In this document: piece after piece, positions 55,171-63,662 of the stretch | Position numbering within the stretch: the first letter of the stretch is position 1 | Layout: the number at the start of each line of letters is the position of its first letter | Assembly (NCBI RefSeq): GCF_020567425.1 | Contig: NZ_JAJCVJ010000001.1 | Coordinates: 1,644,231-1,708,230 of the forward strand | Origin: Salinirubrum litoreum | GTDB taxonomy: Archaea > Halobacteriota > Halobacteria > Halobacteriales > Haloferacaceae | DNA: 64,000 nucleotides | Reading direction: 5' to 3' | Made by a program: the position numbers and the translations under genes | Notes under the pieces: model-generated | The model's database searches: none | What the model saw: the letters and a program-made list of their open reading frames with translations, nothing else | Told to the model about the DNA's origin: nothing

Positions 55171-56238
55171 TCAGAGCACGTCGGGTTCCGTCCCGGAATC
55201 CGTTGCTGGCTCGCGCCGGCCGAACCAGTAGCCGAAACCGAACGGGACGACACCGGCGACGAGTCCCAAAAGGACGACGAGCGGCCCGAGGAACAGGCCG
55301 ACGAGTCCGAGTACGACGGTGATCGCTCCGACGACGAGGACGCCGAGACCGACAGTCAGTCCGGCGAGGCGGAGCCACTGCCGTCGGAACGCCAGCACGC
55401 CGGCGAGGACACCGCCTGCGACGACGAGCGCGCTCGCCGGCCCGGTGACGAACCGCGAGAGCGATCCGCTCTCGAACAGGGCAGTGCCGACGAGTGCGAC
55501 CGGGAGTGCGAGCAGTGCGACCCCGACCGCACGACGCGGTGAGAGCGGGCGGTCGACAGTCGACTCGCGATAGCGGAGCGCGAGCAGGCCGAGTGCGACG
55601 GCGAGGTAGCCACGCCCGACCGGGATCAGTGCGAAGCCGACGAAAGTGCCGAGGAGGCGACCGGCGATGGCCGCCTCGTTCTCGGGGGCGACGACGTAGT
55701 AGGTTCCATCCTCTTCGTAGAGTCCACGCTCGATGCCGACGCCCGTAGCTGTCGCGTTCCCCGTCTCGACGGCCTGTTGGACGTCTGTGGACGCGGTCTC
55801 GACCGGCCGGGCGACCTCCGTGTAGACCGTCGTCGCGTCGACCGGGCGCATCTCGATCTCGACGGACGTCGTCTCGTCGTCTGTCGTCAGATTCCACGCG
55901 TAGTACTGGCTGTCCGAGACGACGAATCGGGTCGACTCCAGGTCGTCGAGTACGATCGAGAGGTCCGGCGAGACGGTCCCCGCGTAGGAGCCAGTTCGCT
56001 CGGCCTCCCGCACCGGTCGTCTGTGTTCCGGTTCAGTTCCGGCGAGTCGTTCGTTCAGGTCGGCGACGTCCGGAGCGACGTCAGCGACACGCTTGGGGTC
56101 CTCCCCCGGTTCGACGGCGGTGGCCGTGTAGGCGACATCACCGCTGGCGACGGCGTGGAAGGTGAAACTACAGCCGAGGCCGACGACGAGGAGGACGACT
56201 AGGGCGACGGTGCGGATGGACGGACGCGTGGAGGGCAT
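55171..56238 (-). CDS. Multi-pass membrane protein with large external domain
   Basis: A 355-residue protein with an N-terminal helix (VALVVLLVVGLGCSFTFHA), an external domain of about 160 residues (VAYTATAVEPGEDPKRVADVAPD, then YAWNLTTDDETTSVEIEMRPVDATTVYTE), and five or six C-terminal helices (GTFVGFALIPVGRGYLAVALG and others). No family recognised. It is convergent with the small SipW-type gene and may take part in the same export/assembly system; this is contextual inference. Confidence 0.7.
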   Translation of the reverse strand: MPSTRPSIRTVALVVLLVVGLGCSFTFHAVASGDVAYTATAVEPGEDPKRVADVAPDVADLNERLAGTEPEHRRPVREAERTGSYAGTVSPDLSIVLDDLESTRFVVSDSQYYAWNLTTDDETTSVEIEMRPVDATTVYTEVARPVETASTDVQQAVETGNATATGVGIERGLYEEDGTYYVVAPENEAAIAGRLLGTFVGFALIPVGRGYLAVALGLLALRYRESTVDRPLSPRRAVGVALLALPVALVGTALFESGSLSRFVTGPASALVVAGGVLAGVLAFRRQWLRLAGLTVGLGVLVVGAITVVLGLVGLFLGPLVVLLGLVAGVVPFGFGYWFGRREPATDSGTEPDVL

Positions 56239-57134
56239 CGTCCGTCGGTGATGGACGCCGATGTGGTAAGTCGCCCGTCTCGTGTGCGGCCCGTCGAGTC
56301 AGTTCCGACTCTGGAGCACGTACGCGATGAGCACGACGCCGAGGATCGAGAGTTGGAGCACATTCACACACAGAATAGGGATATGAGAGGCTCGTAGAGA
56401 CGCTCTCAGCATCTGTCTTCGCGGTAACCGGTCTTCACACACTGGCTATTTCCCGGTAGAAGTGAGTACAAACGGGTGTGTGAACGGTCAGGAGCCACAG
56501 AGACAAACCGGGAGCATGTCGAGTCTGCCGAAAAGGCGGTCGAACGGGCTGTCGCGGGGCGTGTAGCGAGTCAGTCGCCGAATCGTCGATCCCGACTGTC
56601 GCAGACACAGCCACGGAGAAATCTTCACAATCGGTCCCCGTCTAGCGATTAGCCCGAGTGTGAAACCCGAACGTCGCCTGTCACGTCCCGTGAAGATATT
56701 CTAAAGTGCAGAATTCAGGCGACAGAAGGCTCAAGATACGATATCTCATCACCGAAAAGCAGCTGTCACCTCCGCGAGAATCGGGTTCACACTCGCTCAC
56801 GAACAGCCCCGAGACCACTCCTACCGGGAGAATACGCCGATTGTGAAGAGACAGCGAGCTACGGAGAGACGGCGAGACGACGGCTCGACGGTGCTGTATC
56901 TTCGAAACCGAGTGTGAAACACGGAGACGGGAAGGCGTCACACGAGCCAGCCAGTCTCGAAGAGCATCGTACACAGCCACACAGAGCGGTCTCTCGGTGA
57001 ACGGCCGGGGAGACGAACCGGGCACTCACAACAGCAAAACCGCACGACTGCACCCGTGTGTGAAGATCGCTTAGTGCAGAAGTGAGAATGAGAGTGAGAG
57101 AGCGTCGAGACGTACCTACGTCGTCACTCGCCGA
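56239..57134. other. Noncoding region with iteron-like TGTGAA sites
   Basis: About 900 bp between the membrane gene and the ATPase. It has no credible gene and is filled by the TGTGAA/TTCACA cluster at 56363-57064 listed separately. Base composition is more moderate than the core chromosome. A minus-strand 20-codon frame with one hydrophobic helix (56299-56361) is noted as doubtful. Confidence 0.6.
56363..57064. repeat. Iteron-like cluster of TGTGAA/TTCACA sites, candidate origin or control region
   Basis: Nine copies in 700 bp: TTCACA at 56363, 56434, 56624, 56786; TGTGAA at 56479, 56659, 56842, 56913, 57059. Longer agreement is present: CCGAGTGTGAAAC occurs at 56654 and 56908 as direct repeats and a close inverted form (CGAGTGTGAACCCGA read on the minus strand) at 56781-56795; TCTTCACAATCGG at 56622-56634 is perfectly inverted at 56837-56849. 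Two more copies lie at 60800 and 60858, upstream of the ATPase. Chance expectation is below one site. A plasmid-type replication or transfer origin, or an operator, are the likely readings. Confidence 0.7.
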
Positions 57135-60100
57135 TCAGACGCTGCCGTCTCGAAGCGCCTCGACAGGGTAGATGGCCGTACACCCGGGCGTGTCGAGGCG
57201 GAACTGCTGGGGTGGCGTGTTCTCGCTGTACGTCTTCTCGACACGGGGAGTACCGTCGAGCGGGTCGTTCAGTGCTTGTAACACGGCATGGCCGTCCTTG
57301 CGCGTGAGCACGACCCAGATGGCCTCCTCGACGTCACAGTCGGCCATCTTGTCGAAGTCGTCCGGGGCAGCACGCCGCAGGTCGTGGTTGACGCGTTCGA
57401 TCTCGACGGCGAGTGTGATGTCACCGTCAGCGTCGAGCCCGGCGATGTCGAGGCGTCTCTCGGCATCGAGGTCGTAGTACGGCATCACCTCGACGACGGG
57501 CGAGTCCGGGTCGGCGACGTACGTCGCATCGAGCCACTGGCGGGTCACTTCAGTAGCGAGCACGTGCTGGCTGGACTCCTCTAAGTCGCCTTTGCCGTGG
57601 CCGTAATCGACACCCTCGCGGTAGTGCTCGCCGATCACCTTCCGACCGTCCGGAGAGACCGAGTAGAGTCGGTGGGGGTGATCGCCGTCGTGTCGGAGCA
57701 GGTCGGCCTCAATGAGCGGATCGATGTCGTCGGTGTCGACGCCGAGATACTCCTGGAGTCGGACCATCGAGTCGGTCGTGAGGTCGTACTCGCGCGGATC
57801 GAAGCGGAGTTGCTGGGCGTTGTAGACTGCCTGCAGGAACATGAGCTGTCGGGGCGACCACTCGCTGTCGTGCACCTCTTCTGGAGAGAGTTTGAGGTTG
57901 ACCGTCGTCACCGGGATGTCGTCGGGGTCGACACGGTCGAGCGAGGAACAACAGTCGATCACCCGGAAGAGGCCGTCCGTCGTCGGGTCGTATCGATTCG
58001 TACACTCTCTACAGAGAAGGGTGTGTGCGTCTTTCTGATACTCGACTGTCGGGGGGAGCCGTCGCGTGTAGGGTAACGGGGAGTCGAGTCGGGGGAGTTC
58101 GTGCGAGTCGTCCGCATCGTCCGGGTGAGTGGTCGCCGTGGGCGTCTGCTCGTCCGTGTCTGCGACCGGTCGGTGATCCGGTGGCCGCAGACCACACGTA
58201 TCGGCGGTGCGGTCGAGTGCTGCCTGTCGGAGACGCTGGAAGTCGGCTTCTTCCTCGTCAGGGAGCGGATCGTCACCGAACGAGACACCAGGGAGGGGAG
58301 GAGCCGACACGGTGCCGAACGGTAGTGGGAGACGCTCGCCATACGTATTCGGTAGGGAGACGAGCCACTCACCACCTGCGAGCATACCGAGTCGGTTCTG
58401 CATCGCTGTTCGGTCGATTTGGTCGGTCGCGAGCATTTTTGCGAGCTCGTCTTCGACAGGGACAGAACCCAGACAGAATGTTGCGACGTTGTTCAGGACT
58501 TCCTTGTGGAGTCGGTTACTCTTCTCACGAAGCTGTGCTGGAAACTGCACCATCAGCGCGACCGAGAGATCGAACCCACGGGCTTCCGAGAGTAACTCGG
58601 TAAGCGCCGAGGAGGCAGCCACCTTCGCTGCTTCTTCGATGTAGAGATTGACCAGTGGAAGGTCGGCCTCGCTGCCTGCACGTTCGCGTCTCCGCCGAAT
58701 GGCAAACCAGAGATGAGTGATAATCACGAGTGTGATGACGTTGCTCGATTTGGTTTTCACTCGGCTCATATCGAAGATGATCGTGACGTCCTCGTCGAGG
58801 TAGTCCTCGAAATCGAACCCTGGAGCCTTCTCGGTCGCGACGTGATCGAACATTCGAAGGTAGCGTCCCTTCTCTGCAAGTCGGTCGATGCGTGTATTGA
58901 CGCCGGCCATGATGTTCGTGAACGTTTTGTGATTGTTAGCTGTGGCCGAGGAGAGGGTGCGCTGATGTCGTTCGATCGAAACCGACGGTGCTGACTGCTG
59001 TCGTTTCATCTGATCGACGACCTTGTAGAACTCACTGTGGGTGAACGCATCTGCCCCTCCGTGATAGGTGTCGAAACAGACGTGTAATAACGCGGTGATA
59101 ATCGACTGAGCGTTCATCGCTTTCTCAAAGTGCTCGTCGCCTACAATCTCTTGGAGAATCTCTACGTATAGGTCGATGCGGTCCTCGACAGCGGTCTCAC
59201 GGTCGATTCCAGCCTCAAGATCACGGCGGATGTCGAAAAACGAGAAGCGAGGGACGCACTCTGCGACATCGAAGATGAGAACGTCGTCGAGACTGCCGTG
59301 TCGTCGGTAGTGTGCTCGAAGGAGTTCGTTTAGGTCTGCACCACTTTTCGGTTCGAGATAGATTGTCGCCCCCGCTGGCTTGTCGTTCGTGAGCAGCGCG
59401 GTCATCGCAGCCGTTGTTTTCCCCGACCCGGTACTCCCCGCCCAGACGATGTGTCGTGACTGTAACTCGTGTGGTAAGATGAGCGGCTCCTCTGTCACCA
59501 CGCCATCCTGTGTGACCGGGTGACCGAGCGTCATCCCCGCACCGGTGTACTTCGCGAGTACGTTGCCGGGTGGCCGGGGAAGTGCAGTCTGTTCTGAATC
59601 CCTCACACCGAGTGCACGCCGGGCGTCGGTCGTGAGCGCACTCCCGTCTGCGAGCAAAAACGACCCGAGTTCGCGTACGTCGGCGACGACCCACGGATAC
59701 GCCGTCCGACCGATGCGCGGCATGAAGCGGTGATACCAGCGGCGGAACGGGTGGGGTTCGTGTGTCTGGATCGCTTTGAGCAGTCGCGTGCCCGCCGTCT
59801 CTCGGCCGGGTGTGTCTCGACCGTCACCGACGATGTACGGCTTGAAGTCGACGTACTCGGTGCCGACAGCAGCAAATGCGGTTGCGAGATCACGACAGAC
59901 ACTCGTTGCCGCCTCACGTCGGCGTGCTGTGGTCTCTGTGTCCTCGTCCACGGGGACGAAGACGACAGCCCGGAGCGAGAGGTCGAACGAGTGGTGGACG
60001 TCGCGTGCCTCGATCGCGTCGATGCGTTTCTGGACTTCGGGGTGGACACGGCGGCCGTACTGCCGGGAGACGGGGTCGTGTTCGGTCCGTCTGTAGTCGG

Positions 60101-60749
60101 GGATGTCTGGTTGTCGGTGCTGCTGTTGGTCAGGTTCGCCGAACCACGGCGCGATCCACGCCTGAAAAAAGCGCTGTCCCCAGGTGTCACGCTGCTCGAC
60201 GAGTCGTATTGTGCGGTCCTCCCTGCTTCGTTGCCAGTTGTCCCGTGGCGTGACGAGGACGTCGAAGATGACCGGGTACGGGGTGCTCGTCAGCGTCTCG
60301 ACGACGTTCGTGAGCGGGACACGACTGTTCTGTGCGTGTGTGTCTCCGTCGTCGAGAAACGCCGCAAAGGGCGTGAGTGCAGTCTGCCAGTCGAGCTTCC
60401 GGTCGCCGACCGCGCGGATCTCACACCCGACGAGTGTGTACTCGGTCGCGGTCGTGAGTGCCGTCTCGTCGATGTCCCCTGAAGACAGTTCGTAGGTGTT
60501 CGGAAGGGCGCTCCGGACCGTCCGTTGGAGCGGCACCGACTCGTCGGTCGACAGTGTGTACTGGACGGGAGTATCCTCTCCAGCGCCAGTCGTGAGCGTA
60601 CACGAGAGTGTTGCGTCGGCACTCTGCAGTGCGTCGTGAAGCCCGATGAACCCGTTCGCTGCGGTCGCTGGTGTGATGGAATCCGTGCTCGGACAGAGTG
60701 TGTATCGACGGGGTGGTTCGGGGTCTGCCGTCGTGCGAGACCATAGCAT
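57135..60749 (-). CDS. HerA/VirB4-like ATPase with zinc knuckle and nuclease-like C-terminus
   Basis: A 1204-residue protein of mobile-element type. Residues 1-400 form an N-terminal region resembling the pre-ATPase part of VirB4/TraC-like proteins. The ATPase has Walker A VWAGSTGSGKTTAAMTAL (about 430-447), DQINLYIEEAAKVAA-type Walker B as VNLYIEEAAKVA (about 700), and a conserved ALMVQFPAQLREKSN motif. A CxxC...CC knuckle (LLCRECTNRY and VIDCC) lies near 912-935. The C-terminal region has RRLDIAGLDADGDITLAVEIERVN (about 1090-1115) like a PD-(D/E)XK nuclease core. It is probably a DNA translocase for conjugation or segregation of an element. The nuclease call is inference. Confidence 0.75.
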   Translation of the reverse strand: MLWSRTTADPEPPRRYTLCPSTDSITPATAANGFIGLHDALQSADATLSCTLTTGAGEDTPVQYTLSTDESVPLQRTVRSALPNTYELSSGDIDETALTTATEYTLVGCEIRAVGDRKLDWQTALTPFAAFLDDGDTHAQNSRVPLTNVVETLTSTPYPVIFDVLVTPRDNWQRSREDRTIRLVEQRDTWGQRFFQAWIAPWFGEPDQQQHRQPDIPDYRRTEHDPVSRQYGRRVHPEVQKRIDAIEARDVHHSFDLSLRAVVFVPVDEDTETTARRREAATSVCRDLATAFAAVGTEYVDFKPYIVGDGRDTPGRETAGTRLLKAIQTHEPHPFRRWYHRFMPRIGRTAYPWVVADVRELGSFLLADGSALTTDARRALGVRDSEQTALPRPPGNVLAKYTGAGMTLGHPVTQDGVVTEEPLILPHELQSRHIVWAGSTGSGKTTAAMTALLTNDKPAGATIYLEPKSGADLNELLRAHYRRHGSLDDVLIFDVAECVPRFSFFDIRRDLEAGIDRETAVEDRIDLYVEILQEIVGDEHFEKAMNAQSIITALLHVCFDTYHGGADAFTHSEFYKVVDQMKRQQSAPSVSIERHQRTLSSATANNHKTFTNIMAGVNTRIDRLAEKGRYLRMFDHVATEKAPGFDFEDYLDEDVTIIFDMSRVKTKSSNVITLVIITHLWFAIRRRRERAGSEADLPLVNLYIEEAAKVAASSALTELLSEARGFDLSVALMVQFPAQLREKSNRLHKEVLNNVATFCLGSVPVEDELAKMLATDQIDRTAMQNRLGMLAGGEWLVSLPNTYGERLPLPFGTVSAPPLPGVSFGDDPLPDEEEADFQRLRQAALDRTADTCGLRPPDHRPVADTDEQTPTATTHPDDADDSHELPRLDSPLPYTRRLPPTVEYQKDAHTLLCRECTNRYDPTTDGLFRVIDCCSSLDRVDPDDIPVTTVNLKLSPEEVHDSEWSPRQLMFLQAVYNAQQLRFDPREYDLTTDSMVRLQEYLGVDTDDIDPLIEADLLRHDGDHPHRLYSVSPDGRKVIGEHYREGVDYGHGKGDLEESSQHVLATEVTRQWLDATYVADPDSPVVEVMPYYDLDAERRLDIAGLDADGDITLAVEIERVNHDLRRAAPDDFDKMADCDVEEAIWVVLTRKDGHAVLQALNDPLDGTPRVEKTYSENTPPQQFRLDTPGCTAIYPVEALRDGSV

Positions 60750-60951
60750 GAAGCCTGCTCAGCAGACGTGTGTATAGCCGTATCGCTAGTTGTGGGTTGT
60801 GTGAACTGATCAAACGAAAGGAAAGTAGCGGTCGTCAATTTTTTGTGTTTGTCTACTTGTGAACACCGCTGCTACCTGATTCAAGGAGAGAGTCCCGGCG
60901 TTCACGGCGGGCGTGAATCCGACACTCTACTGCACAACCTACGTTCGACGC

Positions 60952-61089
60952 TTACTCCGGGGTATCCTCCCTGACTTTCTTCTCGCCTTCGAGTAGCAGC
61001 CCCTTCCACGTCAATCCACGGTGCTTCTTCAGTTCCTTCAACCGCTCGTACTGTTCGTCGTCGTCAAACTCGATGCGAACTTCGACCAT
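60952..61089 (-). CDS. 45-residue ribbon-helix-helix-like protein, divergent from tnpB
   Basis: A short protein: MVEVRIEFDDDEQYERLKEL then KKHRGLTWKGLLLEGEKKVRE. The beta-strand with acidic loop, a Leu-rich helix and a second helix fit a ribbon-helix-helix or antitoxin-like fold. It is divergent from tnpB, with 53 bp between the starts and an 8-bp inverted repeat in the gap, so it may regulate the tnpB promoter. Frames of this kind accompany IS1341-type TnpB genes in haloarchaea according to my memory of such elements. Confidence 0.7.
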   Translation of the reverse strand: MVEVRIEFDDDEQYERLKELKKHRGLTWKGLLLEGEKKVREDTPE

Positions 61090-61095
61090 ACAATA

Positions 61096-61120
61096 ACACA
61101 TAAAACTCACACTTATGTGT
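61096..61120. promoter_or_regulatory. Palindrome in the tnpB divergent promoter
   Basis: ACACATAA (61096-61103) and TTATGTGT (61113-61120) form perfect 8-bp arms around a 9-bp loop. It lies between the two divergent starts, 7 bp from the 45-residue protein's ATG and 22 bp from the tnpB ATG, and can be an operator or the left-end structure of the element. Confidence 0.6.
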
Positions 61121-61142
61121 GTTCGGATACAGCCAGTAGGTG

Positions 61143-62474
61143 ATGAAGCGAACCAACACGTTCGAGGTGATTCCGCAGTCCGACGAGGACGAGGAGTTGC
61201 TTCGACGCCTGTTGGACGCTTCTGCCGCTCTCTGGAACGAAATCAACTACGAGCGCCGCGAACACTATGCCGACTCAGACGAAGACGTGTGGGAAATCAG
61301 TGAGTATCGCGGTCGCTACGGCGGAACACTCGGCGCTTCCACAGTTCAGCAAATCGAACGCAAGAACCGCCAAGCGTGGAAGTCGTTCTTCGCGCTCAAA
61401 GAGAAGGGCGAAGCCAACGGCAAACCCGGCTTCTGGGGTAACGCCGACGATGGACGAGAACTCCGCACGTACATCCGAAACACGTCATACTCCGTCGAGT
61501 GGAGTGAATATTCGCGGCTCGAAATTCTCGTCGGCAAAGACCTGAAAGATGAGTACGGACTTGGACACCGCGAGCGCCTCCGACTCGAAGTCCGTGGCGA
61601 CCCAAACTGGAAGGAGTACGAGAAACAGGGACGGTTAGAGTTGTTCTACGACGAGCAAGCACAATCATTCAGGGCCGTTCAGCCAGTCACTATCGACGCT
61701 TCTCGACTGGCACAACCATTGGCTTCGGAAGAAGCCGCTCTGGACATTGGTGCGAACAACCTCGTCGCCTGCACAACCACGACCGGCCAACAATACCTAT
61801 ACGAAGGTCGTGACCTGTTCGACAGGTTCCGCGAAACGACGCGAGAAATCGCCCGCCTCCAATCACTCTTGGAGGACGGTCGGTACAGTAGTCACCGAAT
61901 CCGACGCCTGTACGACCGGCGAACAAAACGTCGTGACCACGCCCAAGATGCTCTTGCCCGTGACCTCATCGAACGACTCTACGACGAAGGCGTCTCGACG
62001 GTGTACGTCGGGGCACTAACGGACGTGCTGGACACGCACTGGTCAGTGGAGACGAACGCGAAAACACACAACTTCTGGGCGTTCAGAGCGTTCGTGAACC
62101 GACTGGCGTGTACCGCCGAAGAATACGGTATGTCGGTCGAGGTTCGGTCGGAGGCGTGGACGAGTCAGGAATGTCCGAACTGCGGTTCCACGACAGACAC
62201 GATTCGGCATCAGGATACGCTGACGTGTCCGTGTGGGTTTGAAGGACACGCTGACCTCACGGCGTCAGAGACGTTCTTGAGACGTCATCAGAACTCGGAG
62301 AGTTCTGACTGGCGAACGAGACGTTCAGCGTCTCGTCAACGGCAGACGACGGTACCACGGTCGATGGCACGGCCTGTCTGCCTCAAGTGGGACGACCATC
62401 ACTGGTCAGAGTCACCACGCTCAGTTCCCAACGAGGAGCATACGAACCCGCAAGTTGCCTCCGTGGGTCGGTAA
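61143..62474 (+). CDS. tnpB: TnpB, RNA-guided nuclease of IS1341/IS200-605 group
   Basis: A 443-residue protein with the TnpB design: N-terminal helical part ([18 protein letters not shown]), WED-like strand region, Ruv[17 protein letters not shown] with the first Asp, RuvC-II region [14 protein letters not shown], zinc finger CPNCGS...CPCG, and Ruv[21 protein letters not shown] with the final Asp. No tnpA is beside it, so mobility would need help in trans. Two oddities: the RuvC-II acidic position reads VGALT rather than the usual E-D-L, and an in-frame two-hairpin insert (62289-62335) follows the RuvC-III motif. Start: ATG at 61143; GTG at 61140 also in frame. Confidence 0.88.
   Translation: MKRTNTFEVIPQSDEDEELLRRLLDASAALWNEINYERREHYADSDEDVWEISEYRGRYGGTLGASTVQQIERKNRQAWKSFFALKEKGEANGKPGFWGNADDGRELRTYIRNTSYSVEWSEYSRLEILVGKDLKDEYGLGHRERLRLEVRGDPNWKEYEKQGRLELFYDEQAQSFRAVQPVTIDASRLAQPLASEEAALDIGANNLVACTTTTGQQYLYEGRDLFDRFRETTREIARLQSLLEDGRYSSHRIRRLYDRRTKRRDHAQDALARDLIERLYDEGVSTVYVGALTDVLDTHWSVETNAKTHNFWAFRAFVNRLACTAEEYGMSVEVRSEAWTSQECPNCGSTTDTIRHQDTLTCPCGFEGHADLTASETFLRRHQNSESSDWRTRRSASRQRQTTVPRSMARPVCLKWDDHHWSESPRSVPNEEHTNPQVASVGR
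62289..62335. repeat. Two-hairpin palindromic module inside tnpB
   Basis: Hairpin 1: CAGAACTC-GGA-GAGTTCTG (62289-62307). Linker ACTGGCGAA. Hairpin 2: CGAGACG-TTCAG-CGTCTCG (62317-62335). It is read through in frame as [18 protein letters not shown] in a position where other haloarchaeal TnpB proteins, as I remember them, run straight on. A homologous module ends the tnpA remnant at 63911-63960. Confidence 0.75.
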
Positions 62475-62497
62475 ACCATACCCCCAGCGTGAGGAAA

Positions 62498-62517
62498 CCT
62501 CGCCGTTCACGGCGAGG
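62498..62517 (+). ncRNA. Right-end hairpin of the TnpB element (reRNA/omega RNA scaffold end)
   Basis: CCTCGCCG (62498-62505), TTCA, CGGCGAGG (62510-62517) is a perfect 8-bp stem just after the tnpB stop. In TnpB elements the 3' end of tnpB and this structure form the guide RNA, with the guide beginning after the element end, so the boundary is likely near 62520-62528. A similar but imperfect stem with the same TTCA loop lies at 60894-60911 at the opposite side of the unit. Confidence 0.6.
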
Positions 62518-62523
62518 AGGATG

Positions 62524-63141
62524 TCATAGCCGACTGAGCTCCCCACGTCGTTCACGGTGCATGACCCCACCGAGGAATCGGCGTAGTTTGGCTACGAGTT
62601 CGGCCTCTGTCTCGTAGGTCTCGATTCGCAAATCCCACCGGACGGACGCTGACCGAATCATCGCACTCGTCACGTCGGTTTCGTGGACGAAGATCAATCG
62701 GTCACCGTGTGTCTCAGCCAGATTTTCGAGGATACTCCCGGCCTCTTCTCCGACGCCGAAGTTGTGACCTAGGAAGGGTAGGACGAACGCGGTCGCGTTG
62801 CTACACCGAGCGTATTCGATGCTCTGAGTCACTGCATCGATGTCGTCAGTGTCGACATCGACATCGAGTGCGAGAAAAGCGTTCACTCCCGGATCGGCTC
62901 TCAGTTCCCCTTGTACACGTCGCAAGAGTGCCTGGGCCGCGTTGATCTCGTCTTTGTTCTGAAAGAGCCGTCGTAACGGCCCGGGAAGCTCGTCGACGTC
63001 GATCTCGCGGCGTTCCTCCTCGCTCAGTACATAGTTGAGATTGAACGACTTGTACGGTCCCATCAGATAAAACAGAAATCGGTCGTACGTCACGCGCCCG
63101 AGACGGTCAGTGATCAACTCGCGCGTGATCTCGACGGTCAT
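62524..63141 (-). CDS. Rossmann-like protein (DUF7509-like), possible NDT/SLOG relative
   Basis: A 205-residue soluble protein. The N-terminal segment has YDRFLFYLMGPYKSFNLNYV, reminiscent of the GPY loop of nucleoside deoxyribosyltransferase/SLOG-like proteins. The middle has FLALDVDVDTDDIDAVTQSIEYARCSNATAFVLPFLGHNFGVGEEAGSILE, where the late G-x-G-E-E-x-G fits the catalytic/binding Glu region of that fold, and the end RIETYETEAELVAKLRRFLGG is a helix. Family resemblance is by eye; I recall haloarchaeal proteins of this kind as DUF7509. It is divergent from the regulator at 63240 and ends beside the TnpB right end. Confidence 0.7.
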   Translation of the reverse strand: MTVEITRELITDRLGRVTYDRFLFYLMGPYKSFNLNYVLSEEERREIDVDELPGPLRRLFQNKDEINAAQALLRRVQGELRADPGVNAFLALDVDVDTDDIDAVTQSIEYARCSNATAFVLPFLGHNFGVGEEAGSILENLAETHGDRLIFVHETDVTSAMIRSASVRWDLRIETYETEAELVAKLRRFLGGVMHRERRGELSRL

Positions 63142-63239
63142 AGCCGTGTGTATTCGGTGTGAATATATAAAGTAGCGTGTTTTCGAGAAATACTGGCTTG
63201 AGAACGACTAAGCGTTTCCAACTCGTAGTACGAGGTACG

Positions 63240-63662
63240 ATGGCGACCGATCAAACACGGGCGGTCAGCGGTGACACGCCGGAGGACCCTGAGGACCTCT
63301 TACCCGACGAGAGCGTCCTCAGCCTCGACGAGTACCTCGATATGCACGCCGCTGTCGGCCACCGGACCCGCTATGAAATCCTCTATCGGTTGGTCCACGG
63401 CGGTGAGATGAGTCCGAAAGAACTCGAAGCCGCACTCGATATCGACGACAGTACGCTCCACTACCACCTCAACAAACTCGTCGACGTCGGACTCGTCGAG
63501 AAGCGCCAGCGCACAGAGCGTGGGCAGGACGGACTGTACACGTACTATCGGGCGACCGTCTTCGGGAGCGTGACGCTCACCGATGGCGTAGACGAGTTGA
63601 TCCGTGGCGAGCAGGCGTTCGAGGAGATGTACGACAGTTCGTACGACGGCACAACTGAATAG
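63240..63662 (+). CDS. Winged-helix regulator
   Basis: A 140-residue regulator with an acidic N-terminal tail and a winged-helix domain: VGHRTRYEILYRLVHGGEMSPKELEAALDIDDSTLHYHLNKLVDVGLVEKRQRT, recognition helix DSTLHYHLNKL. The C-terminal segment YYRATVFGSVTLTDGVDELI is typical of haloarchaeal ArsR-like proteins. It lies 98 bp from the divergent Rossmann-like gene, which it probably controls. Its TAG stop (63660-63662) coincides with the broken edge of the tnpA remnant. Confidence 0.82.
   Translation: MATDQTRAVSGDTPEDPEDLLPDESVLSLDEYLDMHAAVGHRTRYEILYRLVHGGEMSPKELEAALDIDDSTLHYHLNKLVDVGLVEKRQRTERGQDGLYTYYRATVFGSVTLTDGVDELIRGEQAFEEMYDSSYDGTTE

Noticed and set aside
56299..56361. Minus-strand 20-codon GTG frame encoding one hydrophobic helix (VLQLSILGVVLIAYVLQSRN)
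   Set aside because: The hydrophobic string is attractive, but the start is GTG, no upstream promoter is evident and the region is dominated by the repeat cluster. It could also be the end of a decayed gene.
60894..60911. CCCGGCG-TTCA-CGGCGGG imperfect stem as a second complete IS end
   Set aside because: It has the same loop as the right-end stem of TnpB, but one mismatch and no clear boundary; recorded only as similar structure.
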